Source of the DNA: Aliivibrio salmonicida LFI1238
GTDB lineage: Bacteria; Pseudomonadota; Gammaproteobacteria; Enterobacterales; Vibrionaceae
NCBI RefSeq assembly: GCF_000196495.1
Contig: NC_011313.1
Coordinates: 1,116,001 to 1,180,000, forward strand
Direction: 5' to 3'
Length of the DNA: 64,000 nt
Positions 46,002 through 54,957 of the stretch are shown here, one piece after another. A program made the position numbers and the translations under genes. The stretch's first letter is position 1. Each line of letters opens with the position of its first letter. Below the pieces are notes generated by a model. That model saw only the letters and a program-made list of their open reading frames with translations, did no database searches and was not told where the DNA came from.

Positions 46002-47321
46002 ATGACACAAAAATCTAAAATGGGCGTAGTTCAACTTACGGTCCTTACTTTTATTAACATGGCTGGATCCGGCATTATTATGCTGCCAAGTAAATTGGCA
46101 CAAGTGGGTTCCATCTCAATTATTTCTTGGCTTGTTACTGCGATTGGTTCCATGAGTTTAGCGTATGTTTTTGCCAAATGTGGGCGATTTAGTAAACGTC
46201 CGGGTGGTATGAATGGTTATGCCTCTTATGCTTTTGGTGATTCAGGCGCGTTCATGGCGGGATGGACTTATGGTCTTTCTTTATTGATTGCGAACATTGC
46301 GATTGCGATTACGTCGGTGGGTTATGCCCAAGCGTTCTTTGAGATCTCATTGACTCCGATTCAAACGTGTATAGCAACGATTAGTGTGTTGTGGTTATGT
46401 ACTGTTGCAAATTTTGGTGGCGCAAAAGTAACAGGACAAATTGGTACTTTTACGGTATGGGGCGTTATTTTACCTGTATGTAGCTTAGGAATAATTGGAT
46501 GGTTCTGGTTTAGTCCTGAAATGTACGTTAACTCTTGGAATCCACACAGTTTACCCTTTGGTGATGCGGTGAGCGCATCGATAGCTATGACGCTTTGGGC
46601 GTTTTTTGGGTTGGAATCTGCATGTGCAAACAGTGACTCTGTTGAAAATCCAGAGAAGAACGTTCCTATCGCAGTGCTTTGCGGTACGTTAATTGCGGCG
46701 GTGGTTTATATTGTTTCTACTAACATTTGTGCGGGTATTGTTGAAAATGGAGCTCTAGCAGCATCAACGGCACCATTCAGTTTGGTATGGCAAGTTATGT
46801 TAGGGTCTTGGGCTGGTAAAGCGGTTGCTGGTTTAGCTGTGATTGCATGTACTGGGTCTTTACTAGGGTGGCAGTTTACTATCGCCTCTGTGTTTAAAAG
46901 CTCGGCTGATGAAGGTTTCTTTCCAAAGGTATTCTCTGAAATTGATAAACGAGGAACACCTGTAAAAGGAATGATCATTATTACGGTGATTCAAACGGTA
47001 TTATCGCTAATGACAATCAGTCCAACGTTGAACGAGCAATTTGAATCGTTAGTCAACTTAGCGGTGGTTACCAACGTCGTGCCTTATATCCTATGTATGG
47101 CAGCTATCTTCATTATGCAAAAGTTCGCTCATGTTAGTAAAAAAGAGATGAGTAAAACGAATTTTATTGCGGTTGTGGCGGCAGTATACAGTTTTTATGC
47201 TCTTTATGGGGCGGGTTATGATGCAATGATGTGGGGGTCTATTGTTACTTTCCTTGGTTGGACTATGTATGGTTTTATTGCATACAAACATGAAGACGTA
47301 GAAGCAGAAGAAGTTAGATAG
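46002..47321 (+). CDS. potE: putrescine-ornithine antiporter
   Basis: A 439-residue APC-superfamily transporter with twelve hydrophobic segments. The N-terminal GSGIIMLPSKLAQVG and helix 6 WAFFGLESACANSDSVENPEKNVP are typical of PotE/CadB. It lies 50 bases after speF in the same operon. It exports putrescine in exchange for ornithine and so raises cytoplasmic pH under acid. GGGTGAT precedes the ATG. Confidence 0.93.
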   Translation: MTQKSKMGVVQLTVLTFINMAGSGIIMLPSKLAQVGSISIISWLVTAIGSMSLAYVFAKCGRFSKRPGGMNGYASYAFGDSGAFMAGWTYGLSLLIANIAIAITSVGYAQAFFEISLTPIQTCIATISVLWLCTVANFGGAKVTGQIGTFTVWGVILPVCSLGIIGWFWFSPEMYVNSWNPHSLPFGDAVSASIAMTLWAFFGLESACANSDSVENPEKNVPIAVLCGTLIAAVVYIVSTNICAGIVENGALAASTAPFSLVWQVMLGSWAGKAVAGLAVIACTGSLLGWQFTIASVFKSSADEGFFPKVFSEIDKRGTPVKGMIIITVIQTVLSLMTISPTLNEQFESLVNLAVVTNVVPYILCMAAIFIMQKFAHVSKKEMSKTNFIAVVAAVYSFYALYGAGYDAMMWGSIVTFLGWTMYGFIAYKHEDVEAEEVR

Positions 47322-47324
47322 AAG

Positions 47325-47523
47325 TGGATACTGTCTCATTAAAATACGTTGACGATTTTTAATTAGAAGCTAAGTGCTCATGCGCTTAGCTTTTTTATAC
47401 ACTTGATTTGGCGTCTTCATTTCAATCAATCATTGGTGGGTTAATGTTATTTTCATTTAACGTAAACGGATAAACTTTGAGTAATATTGTGTACCTTGAT
47501 CTGAATCGATAAATAATGAGCCT
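47325..47523 (-). mobile_element. relic of an IS3-family element
   Basis: Minus-strand frame pieces read SDQGTQYYSKF (DDE region) and KTPNQVYKKAKRMST (usual IS3 C-terminus), separated by stops and a deletion. The outer end TGGATACTGTCTCATTAAAA resembles an IS3 terminal repeat. Only about 200 bp remain, abutting potE. Confidence 0.6.
47367..47392 (+). terminator. hairpin terminator after potE, made of IS relic sequence
   Basis: AAGCTAAG..GC / GC..CTTAGCTT stem with a four-base loop and T6, 46 bases after potE; it falls inside the last codons of the IS3 transposase relic. Confidence 0.65.
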
Positions 47524-47531
47524 ACAAATAA

Positions 47532-47566
47532 AAAGCCCTTATGTACTTTGTGTGCATAAGGGCTTT
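47532..47566. terminator. bidirectional terminator
   Basis: Twelve-pair stem AAAGCCCTTATG / CATAAGGGCTTT, A-run before and T-run after, serving the convergent MORN-repeat gene and possibly speF-potE. Confidence 0.8.
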
Positions 47567-47633
47567 ATTTTTGTAGGGCGAACTTTTTGTTATTGCATTA
47601 ACGTTAACTATTAATTGTTATAAAATCTGTTGA

Positions 47634-48245
47634 TTAGCTCTCTGGTAACCATGTTTGTTCAGAAACGACTTTTTGATTTTTGAAGGTTAATTGTTCTACT
47701 TTATCACCATGATTATTCCAATGAGTGAGTGAACCGTCTTTGATTTTTCCTTCATCATAGCTTGCTTGAGTCGCTTTCTTACCATTTGCATAGTAGCTGG
47801 TGTATTGGCCGTCTTTTTGGCCATCATCGTAGCTAATGGTTAGGTTTTTCTCGCCGTTGTCATACCAACGCGTTGCTTTTCCATCTAGCTTATTATTCTT
47901 GTAAGTGAACTCTGTTTTTTTCTGGCCATTTGCATACCAAGTTTGCATTACGCCTTCAAGCTTACCGTCGTTATAGTTCAGCTTAGAGGCCATTTGACCG
48001 TTCGGGTACCAATTACTTTCGGTGCCTATTTCTAACCCTTTATTAAATTCCACTTTTGTTGATATTTGTCCGTTATCGTATTTTTGAACAAACTGACCAG
48101 TATAAGGGTTGTCTTGATTCACTTGATAAGCAACACCGTTACGCATTTGTAAATAATCAGCAGTATCTGCCTTTGGCGCTGTTGCCGCATAGCTAGCACC
48201 AGAAACTGCACTAAGAGCAAGTAGGACAGGAATATATTTCTTCAT
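47634..48245 (-). CDS. periplasmic MORN-2 repeat protein (YwqK-like)
   Basis: A 203-residue protein with a signal peptide (ending SYA-ATAP) and six or so repeats of about 22 residues of the form W-Y-x-N-G-Q-K (NWYPNGQMASKLNY, TWYANGQKKTEFTY, RWYDNGEKNLTISY, SYYANGKKATQASY). The YwqK/MORN-2 family is sometimes labelled antitoxin, but no toxin gene is adjacent and the secretion signal argues for an envelope role. GAGGTG site before the ATG. Confidence 0.8.
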   Translation of the reverse strand: MKKYIPVLLALSAVSGASYAATAPKADTADYLQMRNGVAYQVNQDNPYTGQFVQKYDNGQISTKVEFNKGLEIGTESNWYPNGQMASKLNYNDGKLEGVMQTWYANGQKKTEFTYKNNKLDGKATRWYDNGEKNLTISYDDGQKDGQYTSYYANGKKATQASYDEGKIKDGSLTHWNNHGDKVEQLTFKNQKVVSEQTWLPES

Positions 48246-48458
48246 TGTGGCACCTCATTTTTTGGCTAACATTTCACATTCGTTGCGTGACTTTTAACTT
48301 AATATTGCTTTCATCATTTTTATTATTTTGATGTTGAAAGCTAAGCTGGTATTCAATATTCCACTTATTTTCGTTAATGTCAGTACCGAATTTGGTAGTC
48401 ATATTTTCCATTTATGAGGGCTTAATTTGGGGAACTTTTAGTGAAATTTAAGGTAGTT

Positions 48459-49333
48459 CTAGTGGTTTTGTTTCACAAAGTCTAAGAAGGTTCGGTCTGC
48501 TTTTGAGAGATAACCATTCTTTCTCCACGCAATAGAGATATCTAAAAATATAGGGTCACTAAAAGGAATAGAGACAATATCAGGTTCGTTTTCTGTGGCT
48601 AACTCAAGTAATGCACTGATAGCGAAATCCCGTTTTACAATTTTCAAAATAACAGGTAATAGGTTGGTTTCAAAGAAAAATAGGCAGTTAAGTTCTCTTG
48701 CTCACATATGGCATCTAGTCTTTCTCTGTGAAAGTAGCCTTGTTTAAACATCACTAACTCTTGAGAGAAGAACTCTTTAAAAGATAAGGTTTTCTTTTTT
48801 GAAAATTCGTGGTCTGTGCTTACCACCGCAACCATTTGAGACCGAACTAAATGGTCCGAATCGAGTGCTTCGGGTAAGTCACGAACTTGAGTAATGCCTA
48901 AATCTATCTCCCCATCGAGCAGCATTTTTTGTATAGATTGTGCGCCTGCTTCAATCATGGTGAGTTTTAATTTTGGGTATCGACTTTTGAAGGCCATTAA
49001 AACATCAGGGAAATAATAAGTCCCCATAATACTAGGGACTCCTAATCGTACTTCCCCTTTCTCTAGTCCTCTTAGTTCTTTCATTGCAAGAGTTGCATCA
49101 TCCAATTGTTGAAGAATGAGTTTTGCATGAGTCAGTAAAATTTCACCTTCATGGGTGAGTGCTATTTTTCGTTCATTGCGACGAAAGAGTTCAAGCTCTA
49201 GCTTGTTTTCTAATTTCTTTATTGCAACACTGAGCGCAGGTTGCGCAATATGCAGTGCTTTGGCTGCATGAGTAATATTTTGATGTTCTGTAACTGCAAC
49301 AAAGTACCTTAGTAATCTTGTATCCATCCGCAT
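48459..49333 (-). pseudogene. LysR-family regulator with a one-base frameshift
   Basis: The first part (MRMDTRLLRYFVAVTEHQN, helix-turn-helix HAAKALHIAQPALSVAIKKLE) runs through about two thirds of the effector domain to NLTAYFS, then leaves frame and stops at 48644. Adding one T to the TTTTT run near 48675 restores FFETNLLPVILKIVKRDFAI and a normal end at 48459. It is divergent from an MFS gene that it probably regulated (YnfL/YnfM-like pair). A sequencing error is the alternative. Confidence 0.8.
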
Positions 49334-49425
49334 TGCCTCGCCATAACTAAAAACTATCAAAACGATAATTATTATATATTTTCACTATTCCAATGAACTT
49401 GCTACTGTTTTGATATTGTTTCCTA

Positions 49426-50634
49426 ATGATGATCACTAAGATGATTGAATTTCGCAGTCGAGCGTATTATCAAGTAAGTGCCGCATTGGCCTTTGGTTCG
49501 TTTTTGGTGTTTTGTAATTTGTATTTGTTTCAACCAATGCTTCCTGCACTGGCGGATCATTTTGCGGTATCTGCAACTAAAATTAACGGGCTACTTGCCG
49601 CTGGAACATTCACTCTTGCGTTAATGCTACTGCCTTGGGCTATTGCTTCTGAGATGATAGGGCGTCGAAAAATCCTATTAATCAGTCTATTTTTATTGCC
49701 AGTGATCGGATTAACGCCATTACTAACGAACAGCCTAATGTTGTTGATTATTAGTCGGGGGTTAATGGGGATGGCATTGGCAGGTTTTGCTGCGGTAGCG
49801 GTGGCTTATATGGCAGAAGAGTTTTCGGCCAAAGCATTCAGTCATGCCATTGGTGCTTACATTAGTGCAAATTCTTTAGGTGGGATCTCTGGTCGTATTT
49901 TTGGAGGCATGGTTACCGACCATTTTGATTGGCAAACTGCTGTGTTTTGCATGGCGGTACTCAGTTTAGTGGGGGCTATCATCGTGGCGCTTGTACTTCC
50001 GAAGAAAGAGAAACCACGAGATAATGCGCCTTCGTTATCTCAATATCATCGAATTATCTTTCAACATTTAAGAAATAAGAAAATCTTGTTTGCGATGCTC
50101 ATTGGTGGCGTTAATTTCGCTTTGTTTGTGAATTTATACACCGTAACAGGGTTTCGATTGGTAGCCGAACCTTACTCTTTGCCAATCAGTATCGCTTCTA
50201 TGATTTTCTTGTGCTATTTGTCTGGCACGATCAGCTCAAGACTGGTTGGAATGTGGTGTCACCGTTTTAGTGCGGTATCTGGGATGTTTCTTGGTTCGTT
50301 GATCAGTTTATGTGGGATGTTAATTGCAAGTAATAGCTCATTAGTTGTGATTCTAATTGGTTTGAATGTATTAAGTTTTGGTGCTTTTTTTACACATTCG
50401 TTGGCGTATGGGTGGGTGAGTCAGCAAGCAGTAACGGCTAAATCGACAGCGACGGCGTTATATCTGGTTCATTATTATGTGAGCGGGAGCCTTGGTGGAT
50501 TCTATTTGATGTATTGTTGGCAGCACGGTGGTTGGGATAGGGTTATTTTTGGCGCAGGTGCATTGTATAGCGTGATATTTTGGTTATGTTGGCGTTTGTA
50601 TCACCACACCCATACCAAGGCGGCATGGGCATAG
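49426..50634 (+). CDS. MFS transporter (YnfM-like)
   Basis: A 402-residue major-facilitator protein with twelve helices. The loop 2-3 motif is GRRKILLISL after ASEMI, and helix 4 carries RGLMGMALAGFAAVAVAYMAEEF, as in the YnfM/arabinose-efflux-like DHA1 group. It likely exports a small molecule. Start is uncertain: ATGs at 49426, 49429 and 49441 are all possible and none has a strong site. It is divergent from a broken LysR gene. Confidence 0.83.
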   Translation: MMITKMIEFRSRAYYQVSAALAFGSFLVFCNLYLFQPMLPALADHFAVSATKINGLLAAGTFTLALMLLPWAIASEMIGRRKILLISLFLLPVIGLTPLLTNSLMLLIISRGLMGMALAGFAAVAVAYMAEEFSAKAFSHAIGAYISANSLGGISGRIFGGMVTDHFDWQTAVFCMAVLSLVGAIIVALVLPKKEKPRDNAPSLSQYHRIIFQHLRNKKILFAMLIGGVNFALFVNLYTVTGFRLVAEPYSLPISIASMIFLCYLSGTISSRLVGMWCHRFSAVSGMFLGSLISLCGMLIASNSSLVVILIGLNVLSFGAFFTHSLAYGWVSQQAVTAKSTATALYLVHYYVSGSLGGFYLMYCWQHGGWDRVIFGAGALYSVIFWLCWRLYHHTHTKAAWA

Positions 50635-50646
50635 TAGAAGATAAGA

Positions 50647-52224
50647 TTAAAGACTAAAAATTTGGAATCCATTTTTTCCTGAACGTTTGATGTAATACAT
50701 TGCTTCATCGGCGTTATGCATTAGAGCATTGATGTTTGTGCCGTGTTCAGGGAAGAAGGCAACGCCAATACTGGTGTTGAGCATGTATTGTTTATCATCA
50801 AGGGTGAGTGGTTGATGGGATAAATACAAATACGCTTCAACCTGTGCAATGACTTCTTGTGTGTCATTAACATCATAAATCAGGACTGCAAATTCATCCC
50901 CACCAATACGAGAAACATACGCATTAATAGAGAAGGCATATTCTAAATTCTTAGAGATTGCTTTTAATGCCAGATCTCCAACGCTATGACCAAAGCTGTC
51001 ATTGAGATCTTTAAAGCCATCAAGATCAATATAGATTAGCGCTAGCTTTGATTCAAATCGTCGGGCGTGTTGCATTTTCCAATGGAATAATTTTTTAAAA
51101 TACCCGCGATTAATTAAGCCAGTCAAACTGTCGTGATGTGCCAATTTTCGTATTTCATTATGATCGATGCGTTTTTTAAGTTGCAGCTGCGCGATAATGT
51201 AAGACATGCACAATGAGAATAGGATCATACTGCCTAAAATATGCAAATCATTCGATGAGGTATTCGCAATGGTCCATTTTGTTGAATTCGGCACAAAAGT
51301 GATTAAACGCCAACACGTATCTTGTTTAACAATGTGAATTGAATTAGATGAATCGATATTTTTTGGGTACGAGAATACCGAATCAAAAGTAAGCACGCCA
51401 GAGCTGATATCAACTTGGCCTGACGCTTTGTGATTTAAACAACGGTATGTTTCTGGGTAAATAGCGGAGTATTTTTTCTCTTCATTATTAGGAAACATGA
51501 AGGCAAATTCTAACTCTGGTCTTCTGTCATAGAATAAGAAGTAATCGTTATGATTGATCAGCATATGATGATCATGTTGGTTCAAATTAAATATTTTCAA
51601 TCCATCCAATAAGTGTTCTGCTAAGTAGTTGAGTATAACAATTCCACGTTTTTGACCATTGTCATCATAAACAGGCGTGGCAAGACGGAGCATCGGCTTG
51701 TGCGGGATTTCTATCTCGCCGTGCTCAATGTTGAGATCAAGTGCTGAGATGTAAACATCGCCATCATGCAGCTTTAAACTGTCTTTCACGTAATAACGAT
51801 TCGCTTTATTTTGTAATTGTGCTTTAGGAACAATAGAAGGATCTCCGTCATTATAATTAACACGGATAATTTCATTGCCTTTTAGATCAATATAACGAAG
51901 TTGGTCATACAAACCTTTACGTAAACTTAATGCAAGTGCATTGGCTTCTGTGAGCTCAATGAGTTTTTTATTATGGGAATTATAGGCATGATTAATCTCA
52001 ATAAAGTCAGACAATAGTAAGAGGTCTTGACCGATACTATCAAGAGTCATTGAGATGTATTTCTTTTGCGCAGCAATAATTGCTTTCTGTTCAGATTTTA
52101 TTTTGTTAACGTTTATTTCATTCTCTGAGTACTTGTAAAAATAGAAAACAGAAAATAACAAAGAAAAGAATAACACGATAAAACGTGGCCAAAAAAAGAA
52201 GGTATTAGGCTTATTTAATTCCAT
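50647..52224 (-). CDS. membrane diguanylate cyclase with periplasmic sensor
   Basis: A 525-residue protein: membrane helix (about 12-28), a large periplasmic dCache-like sensor (about 40-310, RYIDLKGNEIIRVNYNDG is typical of LuxQ/dCache sensors), a second helix (about 325-345) and a GGDEF domain (HDSLTGLINRGYFKK, RIGGDEFAVLIY). The active site is intact; an inhibitory RxxD site is not evident. It makes cyclic di-GMP in response to an outside signal, promoting biofilm. It is monocistronic. Confidence 0.9.
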   Translation of the reverse strand: MELNKPNTFFFWPRFIVLFFSLLFSVFYFYKYSENEINVNKIKSEQKAIIAAQKKYISMTLDSIGQDLLLLSDFIEINHAYNSHNKKLIELTEANALALSLRKGLYDQLRYIDLKGNEIIRVNYNDGDPSIVPKAQLQNKANRYYVKDSLKLHDGDVYISALDLNIEHGEIEIPHKPMLRLATPVYDDNGQKRGIVILNYLAEHLLDGLKIFNLNQHDHHMLINHNDYFLFYDRRPELEFAFMFPNNEEKKYSAIYPETYRCLNHKASGQVDISSGVLTFDSVFSYPKNIDSSNSIHIVKQDTCWRLITFVPNSTKWTIANTSSNDLHILGSMILFSLCMSYIIAQLQLKKRIDHNEIRKLAHHDSLTGLINRGYFKKLFHWKMQHARRFESKLALIYIDLDGFKDLNDSFGHSVGDLALKAISKNLEYAFSINAYVSRIGGDEFAVLIYDVNDTQEVIAQVEAYLYLSHQPLTLDDKQYMLNTSIGVAFFPEHGTNINALMHNADEAMYYIKRSGKNGFQIFSL

Positions 52225-52580
52225 GACGTAAATCGCTTACAAAAAATTAACAAATAATAAGGTAATTCAGCGATATACCGCATAAATTATGCGAGGAAAA
52301 TCACTAAATTGGAAAGGGTAACGTGAGGAGAGACTTTATAATATATGAGCAGGTCTATCAATACTTATGGAATAGTTAATGAATATTAATTGATCTATTT
52401 TGTATAAATAATAAGGATTATTCAAAATAAATCGTTATTCATTCACCGTGATTACATCGTTGACATAACGGCAACAAAATTCGCCATTAATTAGAATGTT
52501 AATAAGTATTTAATATATTTATTGGTTTTCCTGTATACATTCAGTTAAGAAAACCAATAAATTATTAGGTCAATTAGGGT
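52225..52580. other. intergenic gap with one inverted repeat
   Basis: Only a ten-pair hairpin ATTGGTTTTC / GAAAACCAAT at 52521-52558, downstream of the adenosyltransferase-like gene but without a T-run, is seen. Confidence 0.4.
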
Positions 52581-53120
52581 TTAATTTTTTGGCATTGGAT
52601 AATTAATGCTGATGTATTCTGGTTCTTCTATTCCAGAATCTTGATTTAATACTCGAGTCAACGCAAAGTAATAATTCGCAAGTACATTCGCAAAACGAGG
52701 CAGTGTTTCTGGGATTTTTTTCGTGGTTAATTTATCTACTTGAACGAGTGCTCGAACCACTTTTTTACTTAAACTACGGCATTGGTGCAATTGGATTACT
52801 GCACCTGTACCTCTTGGTAATACAAAGCGTTTTGCATCATCGGTTACTTGGGATTTAAAGTGATATAAATCCGTGAGCAGTTCTTGAATATCGTCTTCAA
52901 AAATGCCACATTTTCCACGAATAGAACCATTCAAATTAAAGATTTTTGGCTGTAAACGTTCAAGTGATTCTCGAACCTCGCCTGAGGCTAATTGAGATAA
53001 AGCCAACCCCGTATAAGTACATAACTCATCGGTTAAAATTTCAAAATCACACAGTGGGCTGTCTTCAAAAATGAAAGGGTATGAAAGTTCACCAACCACA
53101 CCTGATGCTTTTAGGGCCAT
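52581..53120 (-). CDS. PduO-type cobalamin adenosyltransferase-like protein
   Basis: A 179-residue protein related to ATP:cob(I)alamin adenosyltransferases. The helical-bundle core is recognisable: DFEILTDELCTYTGLA (LDELN-type), RFVLPRGTGAVIQLHQCRSLSKKV and LPRFANVLANYYFALTRVL. The usual N-terminal ATP loop TGDxGxT is not present; the start reads MALKASGVVGELSYPF. So it is either a divergent enzyme or a non-catalytic relative. It lies close to the B12-riboswitch btu operon on the opposite strand, which supports a cobalamin link. Confidence 0.65.
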   Translation of the reverse strand: MALKASGVVGELSYPFIFEDSPLCDFEILTDELCTYTGLALSQLASGEVRESLERLQPKIFNLNGSIRGKCGIFEDDIQELLTDLYHFKSQVTDDAKRFVLPRGTGAVIQLHQCRSLSKKVVRALVQVDKLTTKKIPETLPRFANVLANYYFALTRVLNQDSGIEEPEYISINYPMPKN

Positions 53121-53173
53121 AATTAAATCACTTTGTTATCAATAATAATTGACGCTATTTTATCACGTCTACT

Positions 53174-53761
53174 CTAAGATTGATTATCCTTTTCTTGGCT
53201 TAGTAGCTGCAAAATGTTGTCGTGATTTTTGTTGGTCATTTCAAGAGATAAGGCGGAATTTTCGATGGCTTTTGCCATGGTTGAAATATTGGTGGTGGCT
53301 TGCAATAAGGTGTTTTGCAGTGGGCGAAGAATAAACCAATAGAAGCAGGCAATAATGGTGACTAAGGCAAGAACAACAAGAGAGAGTAACAAAATAACTT
53401 TAAAAGTCAGATCATCAAAAAATTGTGAGCTGCTTTCTGAGAGTGTTTCTTTAGATTGCTTTAGAAAGGTCGGCAGTGTTCTAAGGGAATTGGATGAAAT
53501 ATCAACCAGATTATTAATATTTTCAATCGTTTGGTAAATGTGTTCTTGCTGCTCTGGTGTGAGGTTTCTATTTTTTGCGATTAGCTCAAGGGAGTTGGCC
53601 ATTTTTTGCATCGCTTGTGCGCCTTGTTCGGCCGATTGCTCAAGGCCTTTTATATCAACAGTGGCATTAATGCTGACGAGTGGCTGAGTGATTTGTTCTT
53701 CAGTATTGGCAAAACTAACAGAAGCGAACATGGTTAATAGAAGCAACAACGTGTATTTCAT
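53174..53761 (-). CDS. hypothetical membrane protein with coiled coil
   Basis: A 195-residue protein with a signal peptide (ending SFA-NTEE), a periplasmic helical stretch (about 40-110), a membrane helix (about 120-145, FKVILLLSLVVLALVTIIACFYWFIL) and a C-terminal helix. This layout resembles a receptor without an output domain. It lies between the adenosyltransferase-like gene and the B12 riboswitch; the gap to the former is 53 bp, so they may be co-transcribed. Confidence 0.55.
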   Translation of the reverse strand: MKYTLLLLLTMFASVSFANTEEQITQPLVSINATVDIKGLEQSAEQGAQAMQKMANSLELIAKNRNLTPEQQEHIYQTIENINNLVDISSNSLRTLPTFLKQSKETLSESSSQFFDDLTFKVILLLSLVVLALVTIIACFYWFILRPLQNTLLQATTNISTMAKAIENSALSLEMTNKNHDNILQLLSQEKDNQS

Positions 53762-53904
53762 TTTTTATCCCTTGAGTAATACATCCTATTATAGAGTCAC
53801 TATAGAAAGAAATCGCTTCTATTACTATGGGTTAGCCCGAATTAAACAAATGGTTTCAGGGTTTAAAGATAGAATATAGTGCCGCAGCAAAGTACAATAC
53901 GCCC

Positions 53905-53985
53905 CATCTTCGGAATACGGTGAAACTCCGTAACGGGCGCGCCACTGTAAGAATACATTGAGTATTTAAGTCAGATACGAAGGGT
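53905..53985 (+). promoter_or_regulatory. cobalamin riboswitch
   Basis: Contains the order expected of the B12 aptamer: GGTGAAACTCCG, then the B12-box-like GCGCGCCACTGTAAG, then AAGTCAGATAC, closed by CTTCG (53908-53912) / CGAAG (53979-53983). A GTTTAC/GTAAAC hairpin (53989-54005) follows, then AGGAG before the btuF start at 54040. B12 would repress the uptake operon. Confidence 0.85.
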
Positions 53986-54039
53986 TCGGTTTACAAGAAG
54001 TAAACTATTTTACTAGGTACGCGATTTACAGGAGTTACC

Positions 54040-54957
54040 ATGCATTGGCCGGCGTTTAAATCTTTTCTCATCACGTTTTCGTTATTCTTGTCATTCTCAT
54101 CAATGGCTGACACCATATATCCGCTCTCTTTAACCGATGGTTTAGGCAATCAAGTCATCATTGAAAAAGAGCCAATTAAGATCTCATCGAAAACGTTGTT
54201 TACTGACGCGGTATTATTAGAATTGGTTGATAATAATCGCTTATCCAGTCTAACTGATTTAGCGGATAACCCAAACTACTCAGCAGTAAAAGACATTCTT
54301 CCTAAATCGGTTCCGCTATTGGCGCTTAATGTAGAAATGATCATTGCGAATCGCCCTGATATCGTTTTTGCTGCTAATTGGAGCGATGCTTCAAAATTAG
54401 CCATTATTGAAAGTGCAGGTATTCCTGTTTATAGAATTCAAACCCCAAAAACTATCGCTGAAATTGAAGCCGAGATTTTACGTGTTGGTGATATTGTTAA
54501 TCGCCGAGACGCTGCAGAAAAAGTGATTGAGATGATGCATTCTCGATTACGTAATCATTTAATTCACCCTAAGAAGGCGCTAAGAGCTCTTGATTATAAT
54601 CCTTGGGGAACCTCAAGTGGCCAAGATTCCACGTGGGATGAAGTATTAGAACAAGCGGGATTAGAAAATGCGATTGAAGGGTTAGTCAGTGATAAATATG
54701 GGCAAGTGCCAGTATCAAAAGAAATGGTGATTGTGCTTAATCCTGATGTGTTGTTTATTCCGGCTTGGGTTTATGGCGATGATAATGGCGCTGAGAAATT
54801 TAGACAAACGATCTTATCTGATCCGTCATTACAATCGGTAACGGCGATCAAAGAAGGGCGGGTTTATCAAATGCCACATGTATTAAGAAGTGTGTATAAC
54901 CAGTACATTGTTGATGCAATCCTATTCGTTAACCATTCTGCCTATAAGAAACAATGA
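54040..54957 (+). CDS. btuF: cobalamin/siderophore-type periplasmic binding protein
   Basis: A 305-residue class III binding protein. A signal peptide ends SMA-DTIY. The two lobes are joined by a long helix; motifs MIIANRPDIVFAANW and VVLNPDVLFIPAW match BtuF/FepB-type proteins. Position behind a B12 riboswitch and before a FecCD permease and ATPase identifies the cargo as cobalamin. It overlaps the permease by four bases. Confidence 0.85.
   Translation: MHWPAFKSFLITFSLFLSFSSMADTIYPLSLTDGLGNQVIIEKEPIKISSKTLFTDAVLLELVDNNRLSSLTDLADNPNYSAVKDILPKSVPLLALNVEMIIANRPDIVFAANWSDASKLAIIESAGIPVYRIQTPKTIAEIEAEILRVGDIVNRRDAAEKVIEMMHSRLRNHLIHPKKALRALDYNPWGTSSGQDSTWDEVLEQAGLENAIEGLVSDKYGQVPVSKEMVIVLNPDVLFIPAWVYGDDNGAEKFRQTILSDPSLQSVTAIKEGRVYQMPHVLRSVYNQYIVDAILFVNHSAYKKQ

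Noticed and set aside
47634..48245. Antitoxin label for the MORN-2 protein
   Set aside because: It has a secretion signal and no neighbouring toxin, so a toxin-antitoxin role is unsupported.
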